Notes under the pieces: model-generated
What the model was told of the DNA's origin: nothing
The model's input: only the letters and a program-made list of their open reading frames with translations
The model's database searches: none
DNA from: Casuarina equisetifolia
Taxonomy: Eukaryota; Streptophyta; Magnoliopsida; Fagales; Casuarinaceae
NCBI GenBank assembly: GCA_028551475.1
Contig: CM052356.1
Span: 15,527,884-15,591,883 of the forward strand
Reading direction: 5' to 3'
Length of the DNA stretch: 64,000 nt
In this document: positions 37,201-48,400 of the stretch, one piece after another
Position numbering within the stretch: position 1 is the first letter of the stretch
Layout: the number at the start of each line of letters is the position of its first letter
Program-made: the position numbers and the translations under genes

Positions 37201-39719
37201 AACCGAGGTCCAGATCAATCTAAATAGGTCCTGACTTAGATATGAAAACTCTTAGCCGTAAATCGAGGTTTAATTTTTGGTATTACCTCTTAAAAACAGT
37301 TCGATATTTTGAAGATAGAGAAAGGGTAGCAAAAGTTACAGAACTTGCGAGTCAATATGGGTGTTAATCAATATTTGTAGGGCCAGTTCCTATCAAATGT
37401 TTTAGGTTTGTTGGGGACTTCTAACTCGAGAAATTGGAATATGAATTACGCTTTGTTTGAGCATGCAGTTTTATTGTAATTTGGTCATCCTCTATTCTTG
37501 TGATTGATCTTTCTGGGTTAGAAACTAACCACCAAGTTGTTTTGGGAGATCTTTTTATTAGCCAGCGTACCAAGAAGTGACTGGACTGACCAATTCTTTG
37601 CTCTATTCCTAGACATGCGATGGGGAAGCGGCTAGTGATGCTAACTTGAGACAGCTAATCAACTTGGTTAGGTTTCCAATGCTGAATTCTTTTTGTTTTA
37701 GTTAAATAAAAGGGGTGAAGATCTAAGCAAACGACTTTATTGGCTACGAATGAATTGACGAGGAATGTAATACCGTTACTTGTAATCTGGTGTGAAATCT
37801 TTTTTAGCACTGAATCAGGATTCATGGTTCAACCTAATAAGATTTTATCATTTTCTATGACTCAAGCTTAAGCTTATCATGTAATAATATATAACGTTGA
37901 AAAATCCTACGTTGTTCGTAACATATTGTGAGATCTTTATAAATGAAAATATATTTCTCCATTTCATGACAAATTTTGAAGGAGAAATGAATATTCTAAA
38001 AGTTAGAAGAATCATATAAATAGGTTGATACTCATTTATCCTCAACGGGGAGTTTTTATTATTTGTGTCGGGAAACATGGTGGCCCACATAGAAGTTGAC
38101 CACAGCAGCAAGGGCGTGAATTATTCAATGTCGTTGAACCCACAGCTTTTTACTTCCCAACATTAATGCCCACCCTCTACTCCCCTGCAATTCCAGCTTC
38201 CTGGTTCCCTCCTACTACCACACACAAACATATTATAGTAAGTCATTAGTAATATTAATGCATGCCGTGGGAAAATTATGAGCAAATGAGTAAAAGTTGG
38301 AACTTTCTCAACAATATTTACCGGCAAACCATATGTGATGTTGTGCTGTAAATCAAATAATTTTTAGTGATGATTATAATTATTTCTAATTAAAAACCTC
38401 GTACGGAAAATACTTCACTTACATAAATGCCTCACGAGAACCTTACTCTGTATGTATGTGTAGGTCACCCAGAAACGAGAAGCATGTGGTGATAGGCCTA
38501 AGGCTGGCCCAAGAGGTGGGACTTTTGGCACCCAAAGAAAGGCAGCCGGTGGGGTCCCAAAGTCGAGGGAGAGTACCTTACTTTTTTGTTTTTTTACCAT
38601 TTTTAACCTGATCTTATCTGGCCCTTTGACTTGCAGCGACCGTGAAATGCATTGGGACTTGTGGTCCAATCTTGCGTTGCAGCCGAAGAACTGCAAAGAG
38701 TTGGGGTTTTTCATTTGTTTTCATTTTTGTTTTTTTAATTAAGTAAAAGGAGTGTCTAGATATGAGGCGTTTTAAATTCTCATCATTTAGATCGAAATTT
38801 CCCAATAGTTTCACTTGATTTGGTTTTAGTTATTATCTTAAACCTTTTATTTATTTATTTATTATTTTTTTTAAACTTCACGTGATGTTGCTTTCATGCC
38901 ATGAATACATTTTACTTGGTCATGTTAGAGATGAAAGTAAAATAGGACTTTTAGTAATGTTTAAATACAAAAATTATCACTTAATTTATCATATTAACTT
39001 TTGGGTTAGGTTAGATTTTAAATTTTTTAATAAGCTTTATCAAATATTATTTAATTTTTTCAGTTAGTTGTTTTAGTCTAAAATGTTACGGAAACGACAA
39101 AAAGTCTCTCTTACAGAAATTCTTCTTGATTACACAAATAATGCCGAACGAGTACTTCAAAAGAAAAAGAGCAAGGCGCCCTCAAAAAGGCGTTCCCAAG
39201 CAGCCAACCAAATACAATCACAGATTGCCTTTACACAAACTTTTTTGAAAAGATAACTTTCGGTACAGATGCAACCAATCACCGATAAAGGCTCCTGAAC
39301 CCTCTTCTATCCCTCGGCATAATGCATTACTTTCAGCCTTCCCAAACACCCAGGAAAAGAAGGCATCCTTCGTCACAAATTAGAAAAAAAAAAACCAAGC
39401 TAAAAAGATCGAACCAGAGTGAAGTATGAATTGGCTGTTTAGAAGGGCATCCCGTGCAGTCCTCAAGGTCCTCTCCGACCATTCCAAAGGGAGATTCAAG
39501 CAATATTGAATAATCTCCATCAAGAACTGATTAGAGAACGCTAATAGACCCAGTAGTTTTCTGTTAAAAAGCCAAGTTAGATCCTGTCAAAGCGCTTGTC
39601 AAATATTTCTCTGGCAGAATTTTTTTCTGGGTGAGCCACAGCAATGATCATAAGCACTGAACGTAAGCCTTTTCTTCTTATTGCTGACAGCAGAAGAAAC
39701 CGAAAGTTTTTCTAGACGA
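37201..39719. other. intergenic, 3' flanks of the Ca2+-ATPase and cyclin genes
   Basis: Convergent genes flank this 2.5 kb. No gene was recognised. It is AT-rich apart from a GC-richer patch at about 38.46-38.66 kb that has no long frame with a recognisable domain. Confidence 0.5.
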
Positions 39720-40900
39720 TCAAGCGGCCTGAAGTGGGTCGGCGAGGGGACAGCCTTTCGTGCTTTTAAGTTTCTCCATATCTAACCTTCGCATTATACA
39801 ATAGCACGAAAACACATCATCCTGTGACAGAAAGCCAACATAAGGTCCAGAGCACGAGAAACTGAGCTGTAGACTGACAGAATAAGCTGAACTCACAATT
39901 CCAGGAGATCTAAAACGAGAAATGGAGTTCATCTTCAGCTCAATTGCTCTTCTCGTTAATCTATCATCCAGCGCCAACAAGGCGGCGGCGGCAGCAATGA
40001 CAGACGGTCGATTATCTTCCAGATTGACCTCTGCTTGAAAGAATTTTCACCGGTTACATAGATGGAAATGAAAATAGCTGGATACTATCAATTCACCATA
40101 AAAGCGTTCAGAAAGTAAAGTACCACTCGTAAATGCCAGGATGATTTTCACAGTTCTAGGCACTGTATCGCTTGGTGAAGATTCCTTGCACAATTTTGTG
40201 ATGAAGAAATGAAGAAAATCAAAAGGAGAGATGGAGCACATTCGCCATTCCAATGTGCTCAATACCAGTAGCTCCATTCTCTGAATCACCTTGCTTTCGA
40301 AATTACAATCTTGTAGTGGGAATTCTGATAGCAATGGCACTTTCAACTCCTCCATCTTTGCAGCCAAAGAAAGACAAGCCACCGAGAGTAATCTTATAGC
40401 CCACAATTTTTCACTCTGCACGACATGACAGATTCAACAATATGAACAATCATAATTATTGGGTTGACTGTAAAGGAATTCGAACGTACCTCGATGGACC
40501 GCATTGAAAAGAATCGATCGAAGTATGTTATAGACAAATAAACTGTTCGGAAGCCAAATCCAAATGCTGCTCTGGTCTGGATTCATTTGTAAACATAGAA
40601 AACCAACCTCAGTTGCAGTTTGATTAATCTAAATCAATGGAAACAAAAAAGAAACGGGGTTAGACTGACTTTAAGAATCCATGTAATGGCCTCCAAGCGA
40701 GCACATTTGGTCCAGGTTCCAGTCGCCAAGGATTTATTTCTTTTGAACCCATAACAGATTTCTCTTTCAAATAACATTTCCATATACTCATCTTCTGAGC
40801 CATCATTGGTCTTAAAGTCGATGAACTTCTCCTTTACCACCTCTTCATACAAACAAGTTTCACTTTCCTGACAAATTAGGCTAGAAAGAGTATCATCCAT
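39720..40900 (-). CDS. D-type cyclin, CYCD5-like
   Basis: Five exons, read right to left: 40670-40900, 40490-40576, 40124-40415, 39897-40030 and 39720-39821, giving 281 residues. The N-terminus carries LICQE at residues 8-12, the LxCxE motif that binds retinoblastoma-related protein. The cyclin N-box follows, with WILKTRAAFGFGFRTVYLSI split across exons 1 and 2, then YFDRFF and LLSVACLSLAAKMEE. The C-terminal cyclin fold follows. D-type cyclins pair with CDKA to drive G1/S entry. Similarity looks closest to CYCD5 (short acidic N-terminus, AITWIL, LLVLSTLEW). The last intron (39822-39896) is only 75 nt and has no in-frame stop. Retaining it gives 306 residues, but the spliced form matches the family better (RSPGI|DDVFSCY). 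A (TC)n tract lies just upstream. Confidence 0.88.
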
Positions 40901-40933
40901 TTTTTATCTCCCTCTTTCCTTTATCTTTTCTCG

Positions 40934-40960
40934 TCTCTCTCTCTCTCTCTCTCTCTCTCT
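40934..40960. repeat. (TC)n tract upstream of the cyclin start
   Basis: About thirteen TC units, 34-60 bases before the cyclin ATG ((GA)n on the coding strand). It is likely in the 5' leader. Confidence 0.85.
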
Positions 40961-42792
40961 ACGTCAGGACAGAATCTAAGAGACAGTGGGAGAGAGATAT
41001 CAACTGCTAAATCCACGTTCTGGGGGCTGAAAACGTGCTTTCCACCATGACCACAGGTGCAGAGCTTGAGGGAGAAGTGGACATGGGATGTGGGGCTATG
41101 TATACAGAAAAAGAGGCTGTTTTGTAGGTTGAAGAGAAATGGGTATGTTGACTAAACTCGAATCTGCGTCGCCTTTGAATGTGGCGAGACAATACAAGTT
41201 GGGTTCTTGGGTTGGGCATGTCAGGGAAAAGACTTACGTTTGGTGGGATATAGATCGTGTGGGGGGCACTGTCGGGTCTTGCGTGTGCCCGAGGGAGAAC
41301 CGTACATGGGGTCGTAACCTAAGGCGAAAGAAGCGAGTAGAACTTACCTAGATCTTATGTGATTGGAGGGATTGAATTGGGTGAGATACGGTCCAGACTG
41401 TTTCGTGCAAGCATTCAAATTTTGACCACCCAGTTGATGAAGAGGATCAAGATGTACTACCCGATTGGACTTTACATGTGGAATTGATTTGAACGAGAGA
41501 CCAATGATCGTCCGACCAACTCGTCCTTTCTTGGAATTTCGGTGCTTACCCTGAATAGTTTTGTAATTCTCGCTCATACATCTCACGGAGAATATTTATA
41601 TTTAATTTAAAATTATAAAATTCAAGATTTCATTTTTCCACTTAGGAGGACAAATATCATTCTGAAAAGTGTTGCTTCATACGATCTATTGAATTCTTCA
41701 ACCATACTCTATTTATTTTTAAGTTTTTTATATAGGACTTAATAATAAATAATATAAAATATTTTTAAAAAACTCTTTAATAATGTAAAATAACTCTACA
41801 TTATTTGTTTAATCTATCCCCTCACCCTAATAGTCCAACTTAAATTATATCATGGTGTCATTTTTTACATGAATTTTGAACTTACTAATATATGTTGGGA
41901 TTCTAAGGAAAATTTAAAACCATTTCTCAGTAATTATTTTTTAAATTTTTTATATTTTTCACATGGACATGGTGTGTTGGACTCCCAAAAAATAACTAAC
42001 CAAGAAAAAAAAGAGGGTTATAAGTTATAAATCAAAAGGCTTTTATTCTTTGTTTTTCTGTTTGCATTTTTGTATTTTAAATAATTAAATTTAAATAGAT
42101 CTAAAAGTACAAATCTTTCCTTGAATTGTTATTCATTATATCTATTCATTGAATAAATGATGATCCACCCATTTTTACTTCGGAACTTTTGGACTTAGTT
42201 TGAAGGTTTTTTTGAATTATCGTGGTTGTAGTATGAAAATGAGTTTTAACCAATTCATAGGGTCTTAACAAGAGAATTCCTATAAAAAATAAAGAAAACA
42301 TAAGTAAAGATGCATTACACCAAATAAAAAAGTAAAAGAAAGAGGTAAATAGAAGATTCAAGAGCCTTATATTTCTCACGTTTTCGATATATTTGTTATT
42401 ATGTTCTTTAAACATTAAGTTGTATTCTTATTTTAAAACCTATTCTTATGAAAGAAAGTTGGCTTTTTAATGTGGTATAAAAGTCAATATTTCAAGTAGG
42501 ACATTTCATGACTAATGAATTATAGTGGAATTTGCTTCTTTACTTTTGGAATGAGAAGACACGTTGATTTTCTAATATTTGTGTTAGATTATCAATATAT
42601 TAATATATCATATGCATCTTATGCATTTTATGTGTGAAATATTTTCATATCTTAAGAACTTATTTTCAAAAACTAGGGAGTCCTTTAATACATATAATTG
42701 GGAAGAAAAGCAATTAATGGTTTACTTGATTCTAAAGCTATATGATCAATTCTAAATGTTTTAGGTATTGTAATATAAGTACAATCTATTGA
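40961..42792. other. cyclin upstream region and AT-rich intergenic DNA
   Basis: The first 400 bases are less AT-rich and probably contain the cyclin promoter. The remainder is AT-rich with no gene recognised. Confidence 0.45.
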
Positions 42793-43252
42793 ATTCTACT
42801 ATCTTTAACCAAAATATATCATTTACATAAATATCGAACACAAAAATATAAGAATGAGTACACCAAAACACAACATATTAAAGACGTTTGGATTGATATA
42901 ATGTCATACTTCCCCATAATCTTCTTGATTAGACTTTATCATACTTTTTTTTTTTCATCAATTGGATATCTCATGGATTTTTTCATCAACTATAACTAAT
43001 GAGAGGGGTTTTCTCCAATAATTAGCTCCCAAGAGGACTTTCTTTGCTTACCCATTAGGTTTTTCTACTTTTTCTATTTATAAAGAAACCCTAAAAGAAT
43101 CCTAGTCATATATTATTGAAAAATCTATTACAATAAAAGGATGAGAATTATAGCCAAATATTACTAGAAAAACTCACTACAACAAGAAGATAATTCCAAG
43201 GTCTACTATTATAATCATACCTTTTAACCGATTTGTTTCATTAATCCTAATA
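42793..43252 (-). repeat. 3' LTR (left copy)
   Basis: Aligns over its whole length to 44942-45401; for example 'atcgaacacaaaaatataagaat' parallels 'attgaacacataaacataagaat'. The outer terminus no longer shows the CAACA end. Confidence 0.7.
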
Positions 43253-43263
43253 TTTTCCCCTTT
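43253..43263 (-). other. polypurine tract of the LTR element
   Basis: AAAGGGGAAAA on the minus strand, immediately before the start of the 3' LTR. In LTR elements this tract primes plus-strand DNA synthesis. Confidence 0.6.
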
Positions 43264-43394
43264 AGAATAATTTGGTGTAACATCTATATACTATAAGAAA
43301 GTATAAAAAATCTCTTTAAATATATCAATTACTCAACTACAATTTTTGGAAAGAGAAAGACAAAGAAAAACTTTCTTCAACTTTCACAACTGCA

Positions 43395-43860
43395 GTTTTT
43401 GGACAAAGAAAGATTGAGAAATTTTTCTTCAACCATAATTTTTTGAAAGAGAAAGACTGGAAAAACTATTTTCAACTTTTGTAATCATAATCTTTTTGAT
43501 ATAGAAAGATCAGAAAAACTTTCTTCAAAATAAGCCCTCATCAACTATGCCATCTTTTCCTTTTCTTATATCACACCTTTCACAAGTATACCTTTTTAAG
43601 CACTTCCACTTCAAGTTTTATAGCTACAATTTTTGGACAAAGAAAGATTGAGAAATTTTTCTTTAACCATAATTTTTTGAAAGAGAGAGATTAGAAAAAC
43701 TTTCTTTAACTTCTATAACCATAATATTTTTGATAAAGAAAGACTACAAAAACTCTTTTCAAAATAAGCCCTTAACAAATATGCCACCTTTGCCTTTTCT
43801 TAAATCACACCTTTTATAAGTATACCTTCTTAAGAACTTCCGTTGCACCTTTTTTTAGGT
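43395..43860. repeat. 234-bp tandem duplication inside the LTR element
   Basis: GGACAAAGAAAGATTGAGAA occurs at 43401 and again at 43635. The following sequence keeps matching for about 225 bases, through 'aataagccct' and 'cacaccttt...aagtatacct'. Each copy contains shorter degenerate units of the form 'tttttg-a-agaaagayt-gaaaaacttt'. Confidence 0.8.
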
Positions 43861-44926
43861 TACACCTCTCATAGGTTGTGTTTCTCTTTAGATATCTATG
43901 CATCATCATAAGCTTTTTCTATCTAAGTATCTTCTTTACCATGAGATCATTAATAAAAGTAAAAACTATTGGTCTTTCACAATAATTGTGATCACTTTTT
44001 GAATGCACTCCATTAAAGAGTTTATCTCTTATTTAAAATTGTTGGTTCTTATCTAAAATTAATTATCAAAACTTTCCACTTCTCATTTAGATATTGACAA
44101 TTAGAAAACATCTAATTTTTTTACTCCACCATCCATAACCAAAATTAGGAGCATTGCAAAGCTCTCTCTTAATCAACAATTCCTCAAAATTTGATCATCA
44201 AAATGCTCCCCTTTAATAGCCTTGCAATTTTTTTTTTTGGAGCATGCATCTTACACATGCTAGTTGTGCATTTGGCTTGTGTGAGTGTGTGAGTTTGCAT
44301 TTTCCTTTTTTTTTAGCTGTCACCCAAAAGCCATAAACCCAACCTAACATTTTTGGCAAACAAACAACTTTGTTTGTTGTTTTGCCATTTAGGTTGGAAC
44401 TAAAATCCTTATGGGTCATTCGGTCACCCTTACTTTGTTGTCACATGTGATAAATAGGAACAAATCTTCAGATTTCTTCTTAATTGTCCATCTTTGTCTT
44501 TGCCTTCAAATGATGATATGTTTGTCGTTCTCTACCATTTAACACTATGACTTAAGCCAAATGGTTTCCACGACCACCACAAACAATATAACTAGTTTGA
44601 TCTTCCATTTGACAACTTTGAAAATGCCAATCATCTCCAAAATGTTGCATTTTTTTTTTTAACAAAACTTTTAATTTGGCTCATAAACATCCAAATCTAA
44701 ATATAAAAATATATATGTAAATTTATAGACTCAATCTACCACTCCAACAATATAATTTGATTTGATATACAATAACATCATTTAAAATAAAATTGGATTT
44801 AAGGAAAAAGAAAATCTTACCTCAAAACATATCTACCTATTTCTACAATTGCATTCACCATGTTCAATTTGTCATTTATTGTCCCAATCTTTCATAGTAC
44901 ATGCACAACTTGTTAGGGATCCAAGT

Positions 44927-44939
44927 GGCTCTAATATCA
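44927..44939 (-). other. primer-binding site of the LTR element
   Basis: TGATATTAGAGCC on the minus strand, two bases after the 5' LTR end. It differs at two positions from TGGTATCAGAGCC, the site complementary to the 3' end of initiator tRNA-Met. Confidence 0.65.
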
Positions 44940-44941
44940 CT

Positions 44942-45401
44942 TGTTGGGGATATTTAATCAAGGTGCATCATCCACATAGAGATTGAACACATAAACATAA
45001 GAATACACCGAAACATAATAGATTTAAGAAGTTCAAACCAACATAATATCCTACTTTTCATGTTGTCTTTCCTCATTAGATTTTTTTATACTTTTTCTCT
45101 TATCAAATAAATATCTCATGGATTCTTTTATAAACTAAAATCCATAAAAAGGCTTCTTTCTAATAATTAGCCCTCCAAGGGAACTCTCTTTGTTTATTCA
45201 TTAGATTTTTCTATACTTTTTCTATTTATAAAGAGATTCTACAAGAATTCTAATTGGATACTATTGAGAAAACATACTACAACAAGAGGATATGAATCCT
45301 AACTAGATACTACAAGGAAAACTTACTACAATAAGAAAATAACCTCAAGGTTTACAATTATAATCATACCATTTAACCAAATTGTTCCATCAATCATAAC
45401 A
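44942..45401 (-). repeat. 5' LTR (right copy)
   Basis: 460 bp with canonical TG...CA-type ends on the minus strand (TGTTATGATTG ... CCCCAACA). It is the better-preserved of the two copies. Confidence 0.7.
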
Positions 45402-48400
45402 TGATCAATAATCAATACTAAAAAATTGGCTTTTTGACCTGACCTAATCATGTTATGCCTAATATAGTTATATTATCTAATGAAAATATTCTTTTAGTAC
45501 TCTTTTAAACTTCTAATTTCTTTTTTCATTTTTTAACATAACACGACTATATCTCTTTCTCTCTTTATTCAATTTTCTCTTCACTCTTTAACACCATATG
45601 GTTGTTATCACTTTGTTGCTACCATCAAATTAAGACAAGTCTCTTTCTTTTTTTTTTTTTTTGAACTTCCTACACATGCTAAAGAAAAAGAAAAAGAAAA
45701 AGAGGCTTGATCCGGCCAATCAAGACAGTTTATTACTTAACCATTGAAATCAATATGCGTGTTTCACATATTTAATATTAATATATTATATTCTTTATAT
45801 ATTTGTAAGTTATTTTTAACTAAAGAAGTGTACTTTTTGACGCTAACTAAATCTAACCAATCTGGTCAACTATATAAAGTAGAGTTTTTCACTTTGAACC
45901 CAATGGGGTTGCTTTACATTTCTAGTTTCAGTTTCCTTTGTAAATTATTTAGGAACAAATCTGTCAAAATCAATGCACTTAAAGTTTCTTTTAATCAGTG
46001 GTCATCCTTCAGTTCTCAGGGGATCCATGGCCCATCAACTTTATCTTCTGTAGCTTTCATTACCTGGGAGAAACTGGGACCTAAAAAGATTGGAACACAA
46101 GGATTTGCTAATCTCGACTACACGGCAGTGGAACAGATTCTGCCATCTTTTTTGGGTGCATAAGTCGGTTTTAAAACCATTTCTTGCTTGGTATTGATCA
46201 TGTGGACAAACCCTCCACAAGTATCGCTTCATTGAGGTGCTGTATGTGGTGTCTTTTCATATTTTGGTAATAGAGTAGTATTTTTCATATTAATTGAAGC
46301 CTTAATGGGATATCGTGGGTTAGCTGGCAAGACCAAAAGAAACTTTGGTTTTGAGAAGTCTACAGATTATCTGGTTGACCTCACTAGTCAATTTTCTTTA
46401 AATATTAATTTGAAAAAATTATTGTTTGTCAGCTAAAGCAATCCTACTAGAGCTATTATACTTTATTTTTTTTAGTCATGTTTAATTATCTTTGGATTTT
46501 TTTTAATTTACTTTTCCAACTTCTTGAAAACGGTTAAGAAGGTGATTAAGTTTAAGTTAGTCACACTGGATCCCTGTTTTAGGCTGCCACTAGTTTTAAT
46601 AGCACCAACCCCTGAAAACTCCAATTAAATTATAAATTTCAACTTATCTACGAGAGTAATCAATGACGAAATATAATCATTCAAGTTCATTGGAGGATCT
46701 TTTGATGTTACGAAAATCTTAAAAAAAATCACTTCTTCTCATTCTCCTATGAATCTAAGATCCTGAATTCAGTACAATTATTTATAAGATAATCTTACTT
46801 AGAGGGTTTTAATTATGCACGCATGGATGAAAGAAATGCTGAACTCACCTTTAATGATATCCTTGTAAATTATGATATGGTTTTATTGAAAGAAAGAAAC
46901 TTAGAGCTAAACTCAACTTGCACGGACAACTCAAAATTTGATGCAAGTTGACTAAAGTAATCTTCTGTAGTTTTTCCACCTTAAATATTGCTAGGATTTT
47001 CTCTCTTTAAAGTAGATTTGAAGGGAATGTGTATGTTTTTTATTTAAGAGAATTAATTGATAAAACTTAAGTAATATAAGATTACTTAAACTATTCTTAG
47101 TAAATTCCATCATAGTTAGAGTAAGTCACAGACTTTGTACTAGAGGTAATGCATCTCTTCGTAAATTACTCTAAGCCATAAGCTTCATATTCAGAAGGTA
47201 TTATTTCCTAAACTTAAATTCTAAATGTCATATTAAAAAACTCATTTTTTCTTTAAAATCAACTCATAATTATTTTTCTATTTTGAACAGGAATCCGTGT
47301 AAGGTTTAGGTTATTTAAGATAACTGCACCATAACCAATATCAATGTTCACATTTTCTACTTTCACTGCCCTTTTGGAAGAATGATGTTTCTCTTTTTCT
47401 GTGTTATAAAGATACGAAGTGGTTTCAGAAAGGAGATGACTCGAGGCTCCCAACTGATGAATCAATTATTAACCAAGTTGCAGATTTCTTCTCGTGGCTT
47501 CTGTCCTCCTTTTAGCGTGCTATGCCCGTGTACTTCTTTTATCTTTAGTAAACCAATTATCCCATTTTTGGAAGAATTATTGTCAGTTTTTTTAATAATG
47601 AATTTGCTATTTTGAATAATACCCTTTCAAATATTTCTTCTCCTTCCTTCCCTCTGCTCTTGGAGATTGATTTCCATGGACATAATCCAACCTCCATGAC
47701 TATATGGTGGCTGTTGGACCTCCATGGTGCATGACTCAGAGCGGAGCAACTGAGTTTTCCCATATTGAGACAGGTGTCAAACAAATTCCAAGGCGCATTA
47801 AGTTTAATTTTTATGAAAAGCGACAAAAAGAAAAGAGAAGATGAGATATTTAAGTAAAATAAAATGAGAATGTAGCATGGCATGCTATGAAGGCGTAGAA
47901 AAACAAGAATAAAAAGGAGGATGTCTACAAAATTCTATATAACTTGTACAAACTTGATGCTCATTTTAGTGATTCCTTGAACCCACGGGACAAACATTGA
48001 GAAATATCTGTCAAATGGGAATAATGTAGAAGGAATTGCGTGTTCATTATATTAGATAATATTCTAAGGGTGATTTATATCACTTGCAATATACAGTGGG
48101 ATTTTTAATAGATGTGAAATAATCACTTTCTCTAAACAAATTAATCTTGAATAGAAGATAAAATTTCCAACATGATATTACAACCTACAATTTTAATAGA
48201 TAAAATTTCAGTATAGTCATTGGTCTATGGGTAGAGTATTCTCATCTTAAGAAGTTGTTTTTAAATAGAATATGAACTTCCTAATGTGATGTTAAAGTCC
48301 ATGACTTATGTGAATGATATTTTATTATATTCAATGGTTCATATGCGAAGCATTCTCATGATATCACTTATGAAGCCATAATTTCATCTTATGATGGTTG

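Larger units (their letters stand above)
42793..45401 (-). mobile_element. degenerate non-autonomous LTR retroelement
   Basis: Two diverged direct repeats of about 460 bp (42793-43252 and 44942-45401) flank about 1.7 kb. Read on the minus strand, the right repeat is the 5' LTR, starting TGTTATGATTG and ending CCCCAACA. After a two-base spacer comes TGATATTAGAGCC, a two-mismatch version of the initiator-tRNA-Met primer site. A purine tract AAAGGGGAAAA (43253-43263) directly precedes the 3' LTR. The interior has no frame for gag, protease, integrase or reverse transcriptase. LTR type and primer site suggest a Copia-like origin. No target-site duplication was found, and the outer end of the left LTR is badly decayed. 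Confidence 0.75.

Noticed and set aside
45744-46163. 139-codon plus-strand frame next to the LTR element
   Set aside because: The first half is low-complexity AT-rich sequence and the second half matches nothing I recognise; the start codon is not ATG.
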